A stretch of DNA of 64,000 nucleotides from Verrucomicrobiaceae bacterium (lineage in GTDB: Bacteria > Verrucomicrobiota > Verrucomicrobiia > Verrucomicrobiales > Akkermansiaceae), in the NCBI GenBank assembly GCA_027491155.1, contig JAIXWR010000043.1, positions 62,001 through 126,000 of the forward strand. The letters are read 5' to 3'. The position numbers were made by a program, and so were the translations under genes. The notes below the pieces were generated by a model, which worked only from the letters and a program-made list of their open reading frames with translations, searched no databases and was not told the origin of the DNA. The stretch's first letter is position 1; the number at the start of each line of letters is the position of its first letter. Shown in pieces: positions 25,946 to 33,742 of this stretch.

Positions 25946-26725
25946 GTAGCGGCGCGTCTGCGACCGCCGCACTTCGTAACCGAACTCACCCAGGTAGCCC
26001 GCCTCGCCCACATCGAACGAACCGGCCGTCCCGTCGCGTCATTACAACCACCGGCGGTCATAGACACGCCGCTACATCGCTATTGCTGCGTCATCGGATG
26101 GATCTCCCCCGCGTACGGCCATTCGTCGGCTCGTGCGCAAAGTCCCGCCCGAACCGGATTTTCCCTCATGTATAGCCACTTCTCGGCATGGGAATCGTTC
26201 CCTCTCAGAAGGTGATCGAAAAACCCCTTCTGCCAATGAGGAGCGGCGATTCCCTCCCTCCTCCAGCTCTTCGACAAGAAATTCTTCAGCGACTTCATCC
26301 AGCCCGAAAGCGTCGCCGGTCCCGGAAGGATGCAAACGAAGAGATGCAGGTGATCCGGCATCAGAACGTAGCGTCCCACGATGACGCCATGCTCCGTGGC
26401 AACACGACAGAAGGTAACAAACGCGGCATGAGTCGCGTCAGTCGCCAGGATGCTCTTCCGATCGAACGTGCACGCCGTGATGAAATAGACAGTCGAATCC
26501 GAATTGACCCAATCGAGACGGCGAAGTCGCTCCATGATTCCGACCTATCAGACACGACTCATTGAGGCAACTAAGCGAAGTGACATTCCTCCCATGTAGC
26601 GGCGCGTCTGCGAACGCCGCACTTTGTTAACGAACCCACCCAGGTAACGCGCTTCACCCCCAACGAACAAACCCGCGCTCCCGTTGCTTCACGACAACCA
26701 CCGGCGGTCATAGACGCGCCGCTAC
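25946..26725. mobile_element. REP-associated transposase element (two 130-bp REP modules around a RAYT gene)
   Basis: Two direct copies of a 130-bp module, 25946-26075 and 26596-26725, flank one transposase gene. Each module starts with a GTAG-type REP unit in plus orientation (25946-25970; 26596-26620) and ends with one in minus orientation (26052-26075; 26702-26725), so each is itself an inverted pair. The roughly 80-base interiors are alignable, ending in ACAACCA in both. Units fold as CGGCG-C-GTC / GAC-CGCCG with a 3-base loop; unit D has one stem mismatch. This is the usual architecture around RAYT genes, which are domesticated relatives of the IS200/IS605 transposases thought to spread REPs. 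Confidence 0.88.
26080..26535 (-). CDS. REP-associated tyrosine transposase (RAYT)
   Basis: 151-aa HUH endonuclease of the Y1-transposase family that nicks and joins single-stranded REP hairpins. The HUH motif is MPDHLHLF with His62 and His64. The nucleophile is Tyr122 in WLYMRENPVRAGL, the conserved RAYT sequence. The length is close to the family's usual 150-190. No frameshift or stop interrupts it, so it may be active. It is encoded between two identical-length REP modules, its stop codon 4 bases from the inner one. The start at 26535 has GGTCGGA upstream as a weak ribosome site. Confidence 0.92.
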   Translation of the reverse strand: MERLRRLDWVNSDSTVYFITACTFDRKSILATDATHAAFVTFCRVATEHGVIVGRYVLMPDHLHLFVCILPGPATLSGWMKSLKNFLSKSWRREGIAAPHWQKGFFDHLLRGNDSHAEKWLYMRENPVRAGLCARADEWPYAGEIHPMTQQ

Positions 26726-26738
26726 ACTCTAAAAGGCC

Positions 26739-29297
26739 TCACGCGCCGCCCCTCAGGATCTCCAGCGGCGGATGCCCGCAAACCCCGCGGCTCAGCAGCA
26801 GGCCGCCGATCACCGAAACTCCGGTCGCAGTCGCGAAGGCGATCCCTAACAAGCCGAAATCCGGCCACATCGACGCCTTGAAGACGAACTTCGCCAGCGC
26901 CGCATTCGCCGCCACCGCCAGCAGCACGCCGGTCAGCGCCGACAGCAACCCGAGCGCCGCGTATTCGATCGTCAGGATGATCCGCACCTGCCGCGCCGAG
27001 GCCCCGAGCGTCCGCAGCAGCACGCTCTCCTTCAAGCGCACGTCGCGGCCGTTCAACAAGGTCCCCACCACGATCGGCAGACCCGCCAGGACCGTGAACC
27101 CGGCCAGCACCGAGACCACCGTGGAAATCTTGCCGAGGATGTCGCGCACCGTTTCCAGGATCAGCGTGAGGTCGATCGCCGTGACGTTCGCAAACTCCTT
27201 CACCAGCGCCCGCTGCAACTCGCCCGATGTCTTCGCGTCCGGCGTCTTGGTCGTCACCACGTGGAAGCCCGGGGCGTCCTCCAGCACGCCCGGCGGGAAG
27301 ACCATGAAGAAGTTCAAATTGAAGCGGCTCCAGTCGACCTTCCGCAAACTGGTCACCTTCGCCTTCACCGACACCCCCTGGACATCGAGCGAGATCTCGT
27401 CGCCGATCCCCACCTTGAGATCCTTCGCGATCTCCTCCTCCAGCGACAGCGGCACCGGTCCTGCGGGATCGGGCACGCTCTTGTGCCACTCGCCGGCCAC
27501 CAGCGTCTCGGTCGGATTCATGAAATCGCGATAGGTCGAGCGGAACTCGCGCCGCACCACCCAGCGCGGCACGCCCGGGGCATCGCGCACCGGAATGCCG
27601 CGCACCGATTCGATCCGCATCGTGACCATCGGCGCGCTCTCCAGCACCGGCAGCCCCTGCCCTTCGACCGTCTTCCGCACCCCGGCCTCCTGGTCCGGCT
27701 GCACGTCGATGAGATAGAGGTTCGGACTCTCGACCGAAGTGTTGAGACTTAACTTCCCGTTCAACAGGTTCCCCGCAAGCAGGATGGTCACCAGCAGGAA
27801 GCTGCCGAGCCCGAGCGACAGCAAAAACAGCAGCGTCTGGTTGCCCGGCCGGTGGAGATTCGAGACGCCTTGCCGCAGCAGGTAGGGCCAGCGCGGGCTC
27901 ACGACCCGCCGCGTCAGGAACATCAGCCCGCGCGCCACCGCCGCCAACACCGCGAAGGCCAGCGCCAGACCGCCGACCATCGACAAGGCGCGCTTCCAGT
28001 TCGAGTCGTTCGTCAACGCCAGCATGACCAACAGGCCAACCAACAGGAGATACACCGGCAGCGCCCGCCATGCCCCGCCGCCCAAGGTCGCGCCACCGCG
28101 CAGCGTCGCCGCCGGCGAGATCCGGCGGATCTTCAGCAGCGGCACCAGAGCAAACCCGCAGCACACGGCGAAGCCCGCCGCGGTGGTCTGCGCGACGACC
28201 TTCCACTCCGGCGAAGGCGCGACGGTGATCGGCAGGCTGTCCTTGAAATACGCCAGCGTCCCGGTCTGCAAGGCGATCCCCAGGCCCGCGCCTAACAGCG
28301 CACCCGCCAACCCCAGTACGGCGGCCTGCACCACGTAGATCGCCGCGGCGAGATGCGCCGGACAGCCGAGGCAGCGCAGGATCGCGATGGTTGGAACCCG
28401 CCGCTTCACATGCGAGTGCACCGCCCCCGCCACCCCGATCGCCCCGAGCACCAGCGAGGCAAGCGCCAGCAAGCCGAGGAAGCGCTGGAAGTTCTCCAGG
28501 GCGTCACCCAAATTCTCCCGTCGGTCGTCGGGCGTCTCGAGCCGCCAGCCGCCGTCATCCTTGAACTCCGCGCGGATCTTGTCCTTCAACTCCTTCGATG
28601 CCGGACCGCCCGGCATTTCCAGATGGAGCTGGTGGTTGCTCATGCTGTTGGAGCCGAGCAAGCCGCTGGCCTCCACATCCGCCAACCGCACGTAAGCCTC
28701 CGGCGCGAAGCCGCTGAAACGGCTGCCCCGCGGCGCCGGCTTGTCGACCGCACCCAGGATCTTCAGCCGCAGCCCGCCGAGTTCGACCTCGTCGCCGACC
28801 TTCGCCTGAAACTGGTCGAGCAAGGCCGGCTCGAACAGGATGCCCGGCTCCGATTTCAACCGCTGCCAGGCATCGGCCGGAGTGGTCTCGACCGTCCCGT
28901 AGAACGGATAACCGCCCTCGATGCCCCTCACCTGCACCAGCCGCGCCCCGCCGCCCGGCAGGAATTTCACCATCGAGGGAAAGGTCGTCTCGCGGCTGAT
29001 GTTCCGGGCCATCGCCGACAGCCGTGCGAAGTCCTCCGCCTTGACCGGCCGCCGCGAGGAGATCTGCAAGTCGGACCCCAGCAGCGCCTTCGCCTGGGTC
29101 TCGATCCCCGTCTGCACGCTTGCCTTCAGCGAATGGATCGCCACCAGCGCCGCGATGCCGGACACGATCGCCAGCGCGAAAATCACCAGCCGCACCCGCT
29201 GCGACCGGCTGTCCCGCCACGCCATCCGCCAGGTCCAGGGATGGAACAAGGCCGTCGCGAGGGAACGGGGCAAGGATCGGGAATCGGCGGGAGTCAT
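26739..29297 (-). CDS. ABC transporter permease, YbbP/FtsX type
   Basis: 852-aa inner-membrane permease of the MacB/FtsX superfamily. The start at 29297 (MTPADSRSLPRS) removes an Arg-rich upstream stretch. A first membrane helix (about 33-52, LVIFALAIVSGIAALVAIHS) is followed by a large extracytoplasmic domain. Several helices follow from about 255 onward in two FtsX-type blocks, the last ending LLSRGVCGHPPLEILRGGA. Both size and layout match YbbP, which works with the ATPase YbbA. An ATPase of that type and a TesA-like esterase lie at 36.9-38.3 kb, beyond an inserted restriction-modification island. The substrate is unknown. The stop is 14 bases from the RAYT element. Confidence 0.88.
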   Translation of the reverse strand: MTPADSRSLPRSLATALFHPWTWRMAWRDSRSQRVRLVIFALAIVSGIAALVAIHSLKASVQTGIETQAKALLGSDLQISSRRPVKAEDFARLSAMARNISRETTFPSMVKFLPGGGARLVQVRGIEGGYPFYGTVETTPADAWQRLKSEPGILFEPALLDQFQAKVGDEVELGGLRLKILGAVDKPAPRGSRFSGFAPEAYVRLADVEASGLLGSNSMSNHQLHLEMPGGPASKELKDKIRAEFKDDGGWRLETPDDRRENLGDALENFQRFLGLLALASLVLGAIGVAGAVHSHVKRRVPTIAILRCLGCPAHLAAAIYVVQAAVLGLAGALLGAGLGIALQTGTLAYFKDSLPITVAPSPEWKVVAQTTAAGFAVCCGFALVPLLKIRRISPAATLRGGATLGGGAWRALPVYLLLVGLLVMLALTNDSNWKRALSMVGGLALAFAVLAAVARGLMFLTRRVVSPRWPYLLRQGVSNLHRPGNQTLLFLLSLGLGSFLLVTILLAGNLLNGKLSLNTSVESPNLYLIDVQPDQEAGVRKTVEGQGLPVLESAPMVTMRIESVRGIPVRDAPGVPRWVVRREFRSTYRDFMNPTETLVAGEWHKSVPDPAGPVPLSLEEEIAKDLKVGIGDEISLDVQGVSVKAKVTSLRKVDWSRFNLNFFMVFPPGVLEDAPGFHVVTTKTPDAKTSGELQRALVKEFANVTAIDLTLILETVRDILGKISTVVSVLAGFTVLAGLPIVVGTLLNGRDVRLKESVLLRTLGASARQVRIILTIEYAALGLLSALTGVLLAVAANAALAKFVFKASMWPDFGLLGIAFATATGVSVIGGLLLSRGVCGHPPLEILRGGA

Positions 29298-29768
29298 GGA
29301 AAAGGAAGCGCCGTCGTCGCGACAGCCCCGCCACCATGGCACTCCGCGGCGATTTGACAAACGGGAGCTTCGCCCGAAAGCCCGGGCACCCCGGGGACTC
29401 CGCCATCGCGGCGCGGTCCTGTCGGAGTGCGACGGCACGACGTCGCTTTCGCTTCGGGAGGACTCCGCCTCACCTCATCGCCCGCGGATCGGGCCGCAAG
29501 GCGCTTCGCGGCCAGCGGAACCTGGCGCTGGCGCCCCGACTCAACGCCTCCCCCGCTTCTCGGCCACCCCTATTATGCTTCGCAAACATAATGTCTGCGA
29601 ATCACCATCTCATGATGGCCACCCGATCCCTGCCCGCCCGGCCCCGGATCAGAACACCGACGGCCTCGCGCCTGCCTTGCCTGCTCCCGGCCTCATGGGG
29701 ATAGCGCGGGGCAGAAACCCGGACCGGGGGCCGGGGGCAAGCTTGTAGCCGCAAACCGCCGGCCGGGG
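29298..29768. other. 471-base gene-free stretch at the left edge of the defence island
   Basis: No convincing gene on either strand. It holds a GGAG-type REP unit (29424-29447) and a short inverted repeat ATTATG / CATAAT near 29572-29592. Otherwise it is GC-rich with several CCGG-rich runs near the 29769 end. No tRNA, integrase-type site or obvious direct repeat with the other edge (36853-36947) was found. Confidence 0.6.
29424..29447 (+). repeat. REP-like unit, GGAG family
   Basis: GGAGT followed by GCGACG, loop GCACGA, CGTCGC and T. The stem differs from the unit at 8466 by a paired G-C to A-T change, so the fold is conserved. Single copy here. Confidence 0.6.
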
Positions 29769-30059
29769 TCAAATCCAACCCATCTGCGTCAACAGCTTTC
29801 GCCGTAGCTCATACATCTCGGGCTCCGTCATCGTCGACGGATCAAACGGGACGATGGTTCCGGTCAATCTCCACCCCGTGCCGCTCCAGAAGCGCTGCTT
29901 GTCACAGAAGACATACCATTGGCGGACACCGTTCGACTCGGGCAACTGCAGGAACTCGCCGGGGACCGTATCGGACGGGAGCTCCGTCGGGTAGGCGATG
30001 GTATGCAGCCTGTTGCCGTCGGCATCAGCGATCGTCAGGTGGTATTCGGTGGTATTCAT
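29769..30059 (-). CDS. hypothetical protein, 96 aa, downstream of mod
   Basis: No family recognised. It reads as a soluble small protein with an N-terminal beta-rich half (YHLTIADADGNRLHTI) and aromatic residues typical of a folded domain (WYVFCDKQRFWSGTGW). It lies 28 bases after the mod stop on the same strand and is the last gene of the island. The position suggests an accessory of the restriction-modification operon, but that is inference. Confidence 0.6.
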   Translation of the reverse strand: MNTTEYHLTIADADGNRLHTIAYPTELPSDTVPGEFLQLPESNGVRQWYVFCDKQRFWSGTGWRLTGTIVPFDPSTMTEPEMYELRRKLLTQMGWI

Positions 30060-30087
30060 GGTTTTGCTTGGTGGAACGGGGTCGCAT

Positions 30088-32913
30088 TCAGATCACGGAA
30101 AACACCTTCATCACCTCGTCGCCGAGGTGGTTGATCACCTTCACCGCGATGCGGCCGGTGTTGGGCTTGGGGAAGGCGCGGGAGGTGTCGCTGTTGAGCG
30201 AAGACCATGCTTCCTCGTCGATCTCCGCCTTCAGGGTGGTGCGGAGCTGCTTGTAGGGATCGTTCTGGCCCAGGAAGTAGGCGTGGCGGACGAAGAAGCT
30301 CTCCTCGTTGTAGTCGGTGTCGATGAACCAGCAGGCGATGCCGTCCGGGCCGTCGCTGCGGACCTCGCCGGTCTGCGGGTGGAAGACGTCCACGCCGTTG
30401 ACCTTCACCTTCACCTCGCCATCGGGCTGCGGGAGGATGCTGATGTCCGGCTCGCCGAAGATGACGAAGAGGTTGCCCTTGCCGGTGGTCTTCAGCTCGC
30501 CGGCCATGTGGAGGTCGGCGTTCATGCGGGCCTTGAGCACCGGGATGCGGCCGAGCTTTTCGAACTCGGCGCTGTGGGCATCGTAGGAAAAGGCGCAGAC
30601 GATCAGGACGTCGAAGCCGGCGTCCCCGGCCTCGCGGGCGGCGGCGACCAGGTCGGCGCGGGAGACGGTGCCGAATTCCGGGCCGATAAAGATCCCGGCG
30701 CGGCGGACCGTCTCGCCTTCCGCGTAGTGGCCCTCCGCGCAGATCAGCTCGCCCGGCCAGGGCAGCAGGGAGCTGAAGGAAATGCGGTCTTCCTTGTGCG
30801 CCTGCTGCACGCCGGCGGCGCGGAGGTTGTCCAGGATCACGGTGGCGAAGTCCTGCTGCTTGGCCGCGGGCTCTTCCGCCAGCTTGGTCCAGGTGTCGAT
30901 CAACTCGTTCTCCGCGCCGACGGTCAGGACGCGGTGCGGGGAGATCGACTCCACGGTGAAGGGCCCCGCCACGCGGACGCACTTCTTGTTCTCGTAGGGC
31001 TTGTCGTAGAGGTATTCGGAGTCGGCCTTGGCGGCGATGGACGCGTCGATCTCCTGCTGGCGGGCGATCCGGAGCTTCCAGAACTCTTCCAGCAAGGGCT
31101 TCGCGGCCGCCGGCCAATCCTTCGGCAATTCGCGGGGAATCTCCCACTCTTCCAAAGTCTTCTTGGGGTTTCTGGTTTCTGAAATCTTCACTCTGAGCGG
31201 CGCGAGCTGCTCCTCCCACTTGTCCCAGATCACGTCGATCTCCGCGTTGTTGGCGATCGACTTTAGGGTGATGTGCGGCACCCGCTCATAGACGAAGCCG
31301 TGGCGGATGTTCCCGTGGACCGGCTGGCTGCTCGGCACGCCGCGGGTGATCTCGGCTTCCTTGAGCTGCCCCTCGCGGGAATCCGCCAGAAGGTAGAACG
31401 GATAGCGCGCCCCCATGATCCGGGCCCGGGCCAAGGCCAGCGCGACCCGCGAGGTGTCGATGGTGATCCAGCGCCGGCCCCACTGCTCGGCAACCGTCGC
31501 CGTGGTGCCGGAGCCGCAGGTCGGATCGAGCACGAGGTCGCCGGGGTCGGTGGCCATGAGGAGGCAGCGGGCGACAATTTTTGCGTTCGTCTGAACTACA
31601 TAAACTTTCTCGGTTGTGAACGATCCGGTTCCAACATCAGTCCAAACGTCGTTGATCGGAGCAGCATTGAAGTCTGCCCACTTCCGCAAGTATTGGAGTG
31701 ATTCATTCCGGGTTAGATACAGTCGACCAGCAGCTCTCAGCCTTGCCATTCCTACCGGATTTGTTTTCCAGCCCCCTTTGCCAGGGGTGATCTCGCGGCC
31801 ACGATATTGCACCTTAAATGTCGCGCTATCTGGCGAGCTTTGGCTCGTGAGATTGTCTGGCCGAAAAAGACTCGCACCTTCAGGGAGAGACGAAGCTCCA
31901 CTCAGCTCATCCGCGCTACCGTTCCGGTCCTCCCCTGACAGTAGGATCACACGGCGGTAAAGATCGGCGGTTTGCATGTCGCCTTTCTCAAAGTAGATCT
32001 GCCGATACTTGATCGACTCCTTCCGCTTAGCAAACCAGATCACGTAGTCATGCACACCTGCTAGCGTGACAGTACCACCGGTTGGGCTCCCTGCGCCGCT
32101 GGTCGTCTTCAACACGATCTCGCAGACACAGTTCTCCTCCCCGAAAACCTCATCCATCACCGCCCGGACCCGGTGGACATTCTCATCGCCGATCTGCACG
32201 AAGATCGAGCCGGAGTCCGTCAGCAGGTCGCGGGCGACGGTGAGGCGGTCGCGGAGGTAGGTGAGGTAGCTGTGGATGCCGTCGCGCCAGGTGTCGCGGA
32301 AGGCTTTGACCTGCTCCGGCTCGCGGGTGATGTGGGCGAGGTTGCCGTCCTTCACGTCGCGGCTGGTGGTGGACCACTGGAAGTTGCTGTTGAATTTGAT
32401 GCCGTAGGGCGGGTCGAAGTAGATGCACTGGACCTTGCCGCGCAGGCCCTCGCGCTCTGCGAGGCTGGCCATGACCTGGAGGGAATCGCCGAGGATCATG
32501 CGGTTGGACCAGTTCTGGTCGTGGCGGTAGAACTCGGTCTTGTCCGCGCCCTTGGGGATGCCGTTGAAGTCGGCGAAGAGGTCCGGGGTGAGGTTGCCGG
32601 CATCGTGCTGCTTCTCCTTGGTCCGCCGCAGCAGGTCGTCGATCAAGGCCTTCGGGTGGACCTTTTCCTGGATGTAGAGCGGCGGCGCCTGGACCACGAG
32701 GTCGCTGCCGTCCTGCTCGTCCTTGCCGCGCCAGACGAGCTGGGGATCGAGGTCGGTGTTCCGCGGGTATCTCACGGGCCGCGCCGCGGCATCGTCCTTC
32801 GAGACGACGGACTGGTGCTCGGCGGTGGGGATGTTCTTCCGCTTCGCCTCCTCGTGCTTGAGGGTCGCGACCTGCTTGGCCGTGGGGTATTTGACGCTTT
32901 TCTTGGCGGGCAT
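30088..32913 (-). CDS. mod: type III restriction-modification system methyltransferase (Mod)
   Basis: 941-aa N6-adenine or N4-cytosine methyltransferase that provides target recognition for the system. Motif order is beta class: catalytic DPPY at 167-170, then a long variable region, then the SAM-binding motif DPTCGSGTT at 463-471. The variable region, about residues 270-440 (31596-32106), is the expected target-recognition domain and has about 50-53% G+C on lines I counted, against about 70% beside it. The C-terminal 450 residues probably interact with Res. The start is 12 bases downstream of a 5-copy octanucleotide repeat, with no ribosome site visible. The order of the operon is res, ORF6N genes, mod. 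Confidence 0.92.
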   Translation of the reverse strand: MPAKKSVKYPTAKQVATLKHEEAKRKNIPTAEHQSVVSKDDAAARPVRYPRNTDLDPQLVWRGKDEQDGSDLVVQAPPLYIQEKVHPKALIDDLLRRTKEKQHDAGNLTPDLFADFNGIPKGADKTEFYRHDQNWSNRMILGDSLQVMASLAEREGLRGKVQCIYFDPPYGIKFNSNFQWSTTSRDVKDGNLAHITREPEQVKAFRDTWRDGIHSYLTYLRDRLTVARDLLTDSGSIFVQIGDENVHRVRAVMDEVFGEENCVCEIVLKTTSGAGSPTGGTVTLAGVHDYVIWFAKRKESIKYRQIYFEKGDMQTADLYRRVILLSGEDRNGSADELSGASSLPEGASLFRPDNLTSQSSPDSATFKVQYRGREITPGKGGWKTNPVGMARLRAAGRLYLTRNESLQYLRKWADFNAAPINDVWTDVGTGSFTTEKVYVVQTNAKIVARCLLMATDPGDLVLDPTCGSGTTATVAEQWGRRWITIDTSRVALALARARIMGARYPFYLLADSREGQLKEAEITRGVPSSQPVHGNIRHGFVYERVPHITLKSIANNAEIDVIWDKWEEQLAPLRVKISETRNPKKTLEEWEIPRELPKDWPAAAKPLLEEFWKLRIARQQEIDASIAAKADSEYLYDKPYENKKCVRVAGPFTVESISPHRVLTVGAENELIDTWTKLAEEPAAKQQDFATVILDNLRAAGVQQAHKEDRISFSSLLPWPGELICAEGHYAEGETVRRAGIFIGPEFGTVSRADLVAAAREAGDAGFDVLIVCAFSYDAHSAEFEKLGRIPVLKARMNADLHMAGELKTTGKGNLFVIFGEPDISILPQPDGEVKVKVNGVDVFHPQTGEVRSDGPDGIACWFIDTDYNEESFFVRHAYFLGQNDPYKQLRTTLKAEIDEEAWSSLNSDTSRAFPKPNTGRIAVKVINHLGDEVMKVFSVI

Positions 32914-32925
32914 GGGGAAGGAATG

Positions 32926-32965
32926 GAGATTGGGAGATTGGGAGATTGGGAGATTGGGGGATTGG
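32926..32965. repeat. octanucleotide tandem repeat just upstream of mod
   Basis: Four perfect copies and one near-perfect copy of GAGATTGG (plus strand; CCAATCTC in the mod sense) between the ORF6N stop and the mod ATG. The run ends 12 bases from the start codon and occupies the place where a ribosome site would be. The unit length is not a multiple of three. Confidence 0.9.
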
Positions 32966-32969
32966 GGCG

Positions 32970-33536
32970 TCAGGGCTTGCGGCGGGGGGCCTTTTTCGCG
33001 GGCTTCGGCTTCGGGAGGGTGTGGAAACCCATCTCGCGGGCCGGCTTGGCGGGAGGGACCATGAGCTGGCGGATGGCATCGAAAACGATGCGGAACTGGC
33101 CGTCGTATTTCTTTTCCAATTCCCTGATCTCGCGGGCGAGTTCGCGGTTGGAATCCATGAGGCGGCGGAGCTGGACGAAGGTCCGCATGATGGCGATGTT
33201 CACCTCCACGGCTCGCTGGGACCGGAGCACGCTGGAAAGCATGGCGACGCCCTGCTCGGTGAAGGCGTAGGGGAGGTAGCGGCGGCCCCGGTGTTTCCCG
33301 GAACTCATCACAATTTGTGATGAGTTCAAGGCGTCCATTTCTTCCGCGGTGATCTGGAACATGAAGTCGGCGGGGAAGCGGCTGATGTTGCGTTTGACCG
33401 CCTGGTTCAGGACGCGTGCCTCGACCCCGTAAAGACTGGCGAGATCGGAATCGAGCATGACCTTTTCATGACGGATCCAGTGGACCATCGGGGCGATGGC
33501 TTCCGGGGAAATGAGAACGGGATCGTGCTTCTTCAT
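32970..33536 (-). CDS. ORF6N-domain protein
   Basis: 188-aa predicted DNA-binding protein of the ORF6N (KilA-N-related) type common on phages and in defence islands. The domain runs from about 15 to 105: RHEKVMLDSDLASLYGVE, VLNQAVKRNISRFPADFMFQ and RRYLPYAFTEQGVAMLSSVL. A predicted helical region (110-160) and a basic Lys/Pro/Arg tail follow. The ATG at 33536 overlaps the stop of the preceding short gene as ATGA, so translation is probably coupled. It lies between res and mod. A perfect 11-bp hairpin is embedded in codons for SSQIVMSS. An auxiliary or regulatory role in the restriction system is likely but not shown. Confidence 0.85.
   Translation of the reverse strand: MKKHDPVLISPEAIAPMVHWIRHEKVMLDSDLASLYGVEARVLNQAVKRNISRFPADFMFQITAEEMDALNSSQIVMSSGKHRGRRYLPYAFTEQGVAMLSSVLRSQRAVEVNIAIMRTFVQLRRLMDSNRELAREIRELEKKYDGQFRIVFDAIRQLMVPPAKPAREMGFHTLPKPKPAKKAPRRKP
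33301..33327. repeat. in-frame palindrome 1 (ORF6N gene)
   Basis: Perfect 11-bp arms GAACTCATCAC and GTGATGAGTTC around AATTT, encoding the SSQIVMSS segment. It shares the core TCAC-N5-GTGA with the two palindromes of the adjacent short gene (the third with CAC/GTG preceded by GGT). Confidence 0.9.
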
Positions 33537-33742
33537 GGCATGGTGACGGTAAACTCGACCGTTCGGTCGCCGCGGAAAATGTTCGGAAGCATGGCAACCC
33601 CTTGTTCCGTAAAGTCCGTCGGGCGGTTGCCTCCGGGCTTGGCGGGGCCTGGTATCACGTTTTGTGATACCAGGATTTGGGAACCGGTCACAGTTCGTGA
33701 CCGGTTGAACTCTGATGCAAGGCTGAGGGCAGGACTTTTCAT
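33533..33742 (-). CDS. short ORF6N-like reading frame, probable decayed paralogue
   Basis: 69 codons. The last 25 residues (FTEQGVAMLPNIFRGDRTVE) align with FTEQGVAMLSSVLRSQRAVE of the intact neighbour; the N-terminal half of the ORF6N domain is missing. Its middle contains two tandem in-frame hairpins coding NRSRTVTGS and LVSQNVIPG. The start overlaps the res stop as ATGA and its stop overlaps the next start as ATGA. Both junctions carry CCATGCCATGA, which suggests that a whole ORF6N gene was duplicated and the first copy then shortened. It may still be translated as a coupling peptide, or it may be a pseudogene. Confidence 0.6.
   Translation of the reverse strand: MKSPALSLASEFNRSRTVTGSQILVSQNVIPGPAKPGGNRPTDFTEQGVAMLPNIFRGDRTVEFTVTMP
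33648..33674. repeat. in-frame palindrome 2 (short ORF6N-like frame)
   Basis: Perfect 11-bp arms CCTGGTATCAC and GTGATACCAGG around GTTTT. The outer arm sequence differs from palindrome 1 on both sides in a complementary way. Confidence 0.9.
33682..33706. repeat. in-frame palindrome 3 (short ORF6N-like frame)
   Basis: Perfect 10-bp arms AACCGGTCAC and GTGACCGGTT around AGTTC, 7 bases from palindrome 2 and in the same codon phase. No T run follows any of the three, so they are not simple terminators. Confidence 0.9.

Noticed and set aside
21601-26067. A 1488-codon open frame on the minus strand opposite the WD40 and ilvA genes
   Set aside because: A shadow of high-GC third positions. It has no signal, domain or ribosome site and runs through two well-supported genes and REP sequence.
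33648-33706. The two hairpins as a transcription terminator of res
   Set aside because: No T run follows on either strand, and they lie inside an open frame coupled to the next gene.
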